From assembly GCA_027405735.1 (NCBI GenBank), contig JAPEHQ010000009.1, forward strand, positions 744,001 through 808,000: a stretch of DNA of 64,000 bases, read 5' to 3'. Positions 61,380-64,000 of this stretch are shown one piece after another (position 1 is the first letter of the stretch; each line of letters starts with the position of its first letter). A program made the position numbers and the translations under genes. The DNA is from Mucor racemosus. Lineage: Eukaryota; Mucoromycota; Mucoromycetes; Mucorales; Mucoraceae. Under the pieces are notes generated by a model. That model was not told where the DNA came from and made no database searches. It saw only the letters and a program-made list of their open reading frames with translations.

Positions 61380-62520
61380 CCAATTTTTGACAGGATATGT
61401 CTCGAGAAAATATTAAGCTAGGACAATATCAGTAGAGCTTGGAAAAAAATTGTTTTTTCATTTTCTACGACACATTTCAGCTCCAAATGGTTTGGAGAAG
61501 TTTTTTTTTTCAAATGTCAAAAATGGGCATATTTTGGCATGGTTTTCATTAAATAAGATGTGATTAAGGCGAGACAGATTTGCAAGTGTGGTATGATATA
61601 GTAGTACTTAAGTGTGGCTATCTAACAAATTTTGCCTCGTCAAGGAATGTTGAGTTTTCGTAGAGAAAATTGAGATTGGATGATTGAGTGATTTGATGAG
61701 AAATATCCTGGACTTTTTCCCTATGAATACGCATCCAAAAATCGGCCGCCAAAAAAAAAGTAAGGAAAAACATAAATAACTCGACGGAGAGTAGAGCTAC
61801 AGATGCAAATAAATACTCAATAGGTTGATACTTTTGTAGTGCATCATGTAAAAATAAAATATTTGAGAAATACATTTAAAGGATATATAGTTTCTGACCA
61901 AAAACCGCTGAAAATTAATATTAAATTTACTAGAAATTTTGTGAGAAAAATATTTTGAAAAACTACTCTGATCGATTCAAAATCAAAAACTGAACCGGAA
62001 ACATTTAGCACATAAACCCAACTGGTTATGCATTTTCGTGAGTTTTTAAACATTTCAATGTTTTTTGAATTTTTTTTCCATTTGAACACTTTTTTTGAAT
62101 TGAATCTCAGTCACATGTGCATATCTGATTATACAATTTTATATGGTGATATTCAAAATTGAAGCGTGCCCCCATTTCAATAGATAATCAAGAAATAAAA
62201 AATGTAAGGCTATACTTGAGATGCTACAGAATATTGACAAAAAAGTTATTTCTATTCAACTACATTTTTTAGCGAGTATAAAGGATTCAAAAGTAAAACA
62301 TTTGCTTTCCCCCCGCTTAAAAACTCAACCAAAGATGCCAAATATCTCGAGTTTTTAATAAGCTTGCATTTAAAAGCTGCTTATTAGTAAAATCTTCTTG
62401 TTTTTCAATGTTTATCACATATTAAAGTTTCAGGGATGGTTTTTTTTTGGATAATTTTTGGACCCCTAAACCTTGTAATCGTAAATCCTGCTTTGTTTTT
62501 TTTTTTTTTTGTAGTTTTAA
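61380..62520 (-). repeat. Family B repeat, copy B1
   Basis: Direct repeat partner of 62980-63968. Shared blocks include GACCAAAAACCG, CCATTTGAACACTTTTT, CATATGTGCATAT-like and GCGTGCCCCCATTTCAAT. A segment CTAGTTCAACTTA...ATGCA in copy B2 recalls family A, suggesting distant kinship. The minus frame at 61618-61875 is not conserved enough to call a gene. Confidence 0.7.
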
Positions 62521-62979
62521 CAATTTGGAGAATTTTCACATTTTTTTACAAAAGTATCGGTAGGAATTAGGCAACCAAGTTTTCTGAGGTAGAGTTGGCT
62601 GCTAAAAACCAATCTGCAATTCATTTTACTGTATCTATTAATTTCGTTGAGATTTTTGTGGTATAAATTTTGCTGGATTATAGTATATACGCCTATGACA
62701 ACCCTTAAATTTTATTATAAAGCGTTACTTGAGCGCATAATAAAAATTGTTGAACAAATTATTCCACACGTTTTAATTATTAACTTTAAGTAGTAAATCT
62801 AGCTGCACCAATTTTAGAGCACAAACCAAGCGAAATAACGTGAATATCTGTACTGGTGACGAATTTTAGCAAAATTTTTTGTTTTAAAACAGTAGGGATT
62901 CATTCAAGGTTGTTTGAACTACAAAATTTATTAAATGGAGCAAGGATGGTTATTATAGTGATTGCTTTATAAATTTGAA

Positions 62980-63968
62980 TGATGCAAAAATGGCCAGCTT
63001 AAAATTGAGAAACCGCATTTGAAATGAAAATAAGTCGAGAAAATACTAAGGTATTGCAATGATGGTTATTAAGTAAAGTCTACTTTATTTTTTATTCTCT
63101 ACCAGGATAACTAGGTTTTGGATCGTTGTGAAGACTTTTTTATTTTTTTATAAATTTTGTGAGAGCACTTTTTCTGTTATAGAGATCCATGAAGGGATGA
63201 CAGGTATGCAAAACTAAAACCATAGGATAGTACTCATTAGCGTCTATCCAACGAATTTTATCTCGTAAAAAAATATTGATTTTTGGTCGAGGAAAGTGAG
63301 ATTGAATGATTAATTTTTGGTGATACAAAAAAGGATTCATTTTGGACGAGGATATACAAGGATAAATTTTCGGTTTCACAAAAAAAAATTCAAAAAAATG
63401 TATATCCCCACGAAAACTAGGGCTACAGCTACGTATAAACACTCATTCTGTAGATAATTTTGTTGCACATAATGTGAAAACAAAATATGCTAGAGTTGCA
63501 TATGAATAAAGGGTACTTTTTGACCAAAAACCGTTAAAATTTGACATTAAATTTACTAGAGATTTTATGAGAAAACCATTTTCAAAACCTACATAAATCG
63601 ATTCAGAATTAAAAATTGAACCCAAGATATTTAATACGCTAGTTCAACTTACTATGCATTTTTGTGAGCAATTAAACATACAAGGATTTTTTTGGATTTT
63701 TTTTCCATTTGAACACTTTTTTAAATTGAAGCTCAGTCATATGTGCATATTTGATTATACAATTTTATATAATGATATTCAAAATTGGAGCGTGCCCCCA
63801 TTTCAATAAATAATTAAGAAATAAAAAATGCAAAGCTATACTTGAGATAGTATAGAATATTGCCAAAAGACTCATTTCTATTCAATTTTGTTTTTCAGCC
63901 AGTATAAAAGCTTCAAAAGTGATACACTTGATTTTCCCCCACTTAAGGAATTAATCTAAGATGTCAAA
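62980..63968 (-). repeat. Family B repeat, copy B2
   Basis: Same orientation as B1 at roughly 75-80% identity by eye. After it, at 63969-64000, the sequence ATGGTATACAAGGGAAAAAT begins a plus-strand family A-type segment that leaves the window. Confidence 0.7.
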
Positions 63969-64000
63969 TATGATGGTATACAAGGGAAAAATTGAAGCTA

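Noticed and set aside
1..64000. tRNA and rRNA genes
   Set aside because: No T-loop GGTTCRANYCC box with a matching A box, and no rRNA core motif, was seen by eye on either strand; a covariance-model scan would settle this.

Overview
This window is AT-rich nuclear DNA of a fungus, most likely an early-diverging Mucoromycota-type species. The evidence is short GT-AG introns with CTAAC-like branch sites, fungal-type ERG7 and ILV6, a Cdc25-type RasGEF, a Rab11/Ypt3 GTPase and an augmin HAUS6-like protein. Species cannot be named from sequence alone.

Eleven protein genes are supported, ten of them assembled from several exons with all phases checked. A RasGEF lies at 758-4514(-). A cluster at 14.6-22.4 kb holds a macro-domain protein(+), ILV6(+), ERG7/lanosterol synthase(+) and DRG1/RBG1(-). 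Phosphoglycerate kinase lies at 25.5-27.0 kb(-), an IML2/TTC39-like TPR protein at 28.2-30.5 kb(-) and an uncharacterised low-complexity protein at 31.1-32.5 kb(+). At the right are Rab11(-, 52-53 kb), a membrane-anchored repeat protein ending in three Nab2/ZC3H14-type CCCH fingers (+, 54.0-57.0 kb) and a HAUS6-like protein (-, 57.5-59.5 kb). These are mostly housekeeping genes; no operon-like or pathway cluster is apparent. A possible first exon of a twelfth gene sits at the left edge (51-68, -).

The long gene-poor stretches (5-14 kb, 22.5-25 kb, 33-51 kb, 61-64 kb) are built of nested mobile elements. The main structure is a large inverted repeat, 35731-49288, with CACTA-like ends. Its arms were interrupted by three solo LTRs, one complete 5.67-kb LTR retrotransposon and a TA-flanked insert. 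Comparing the arms gives pre-insertion sites and exact 5-bp target duplications. The arms, and a third copy at about 7.97-10.2 kb, carry a captured C-terminal fragment of a dynein intermediate chain gene. Other elements are a 363-bp hAT-like element with an 8-bp duplication, a 461-bp CGAGCT-rich inverted-repeat element, a tyrosine-recombinase relic, and two related families of 1.2-1.3 kb repeats (A and B) of unknown class. A short degenerate PGK relic sits beside the intact PGK gene.

The most novel coding item is the membrane-anchored, repeat-spacer, CCCH-finger protein: its architecture suggests an RNA-binding protein tethered to a membrane by a long helical repeat stalk. The most novel non-coding item is the CACTA-like palindrome that has picked up a dynein gene fragment and shows a sharply bounded tract of near-identity between its arms.
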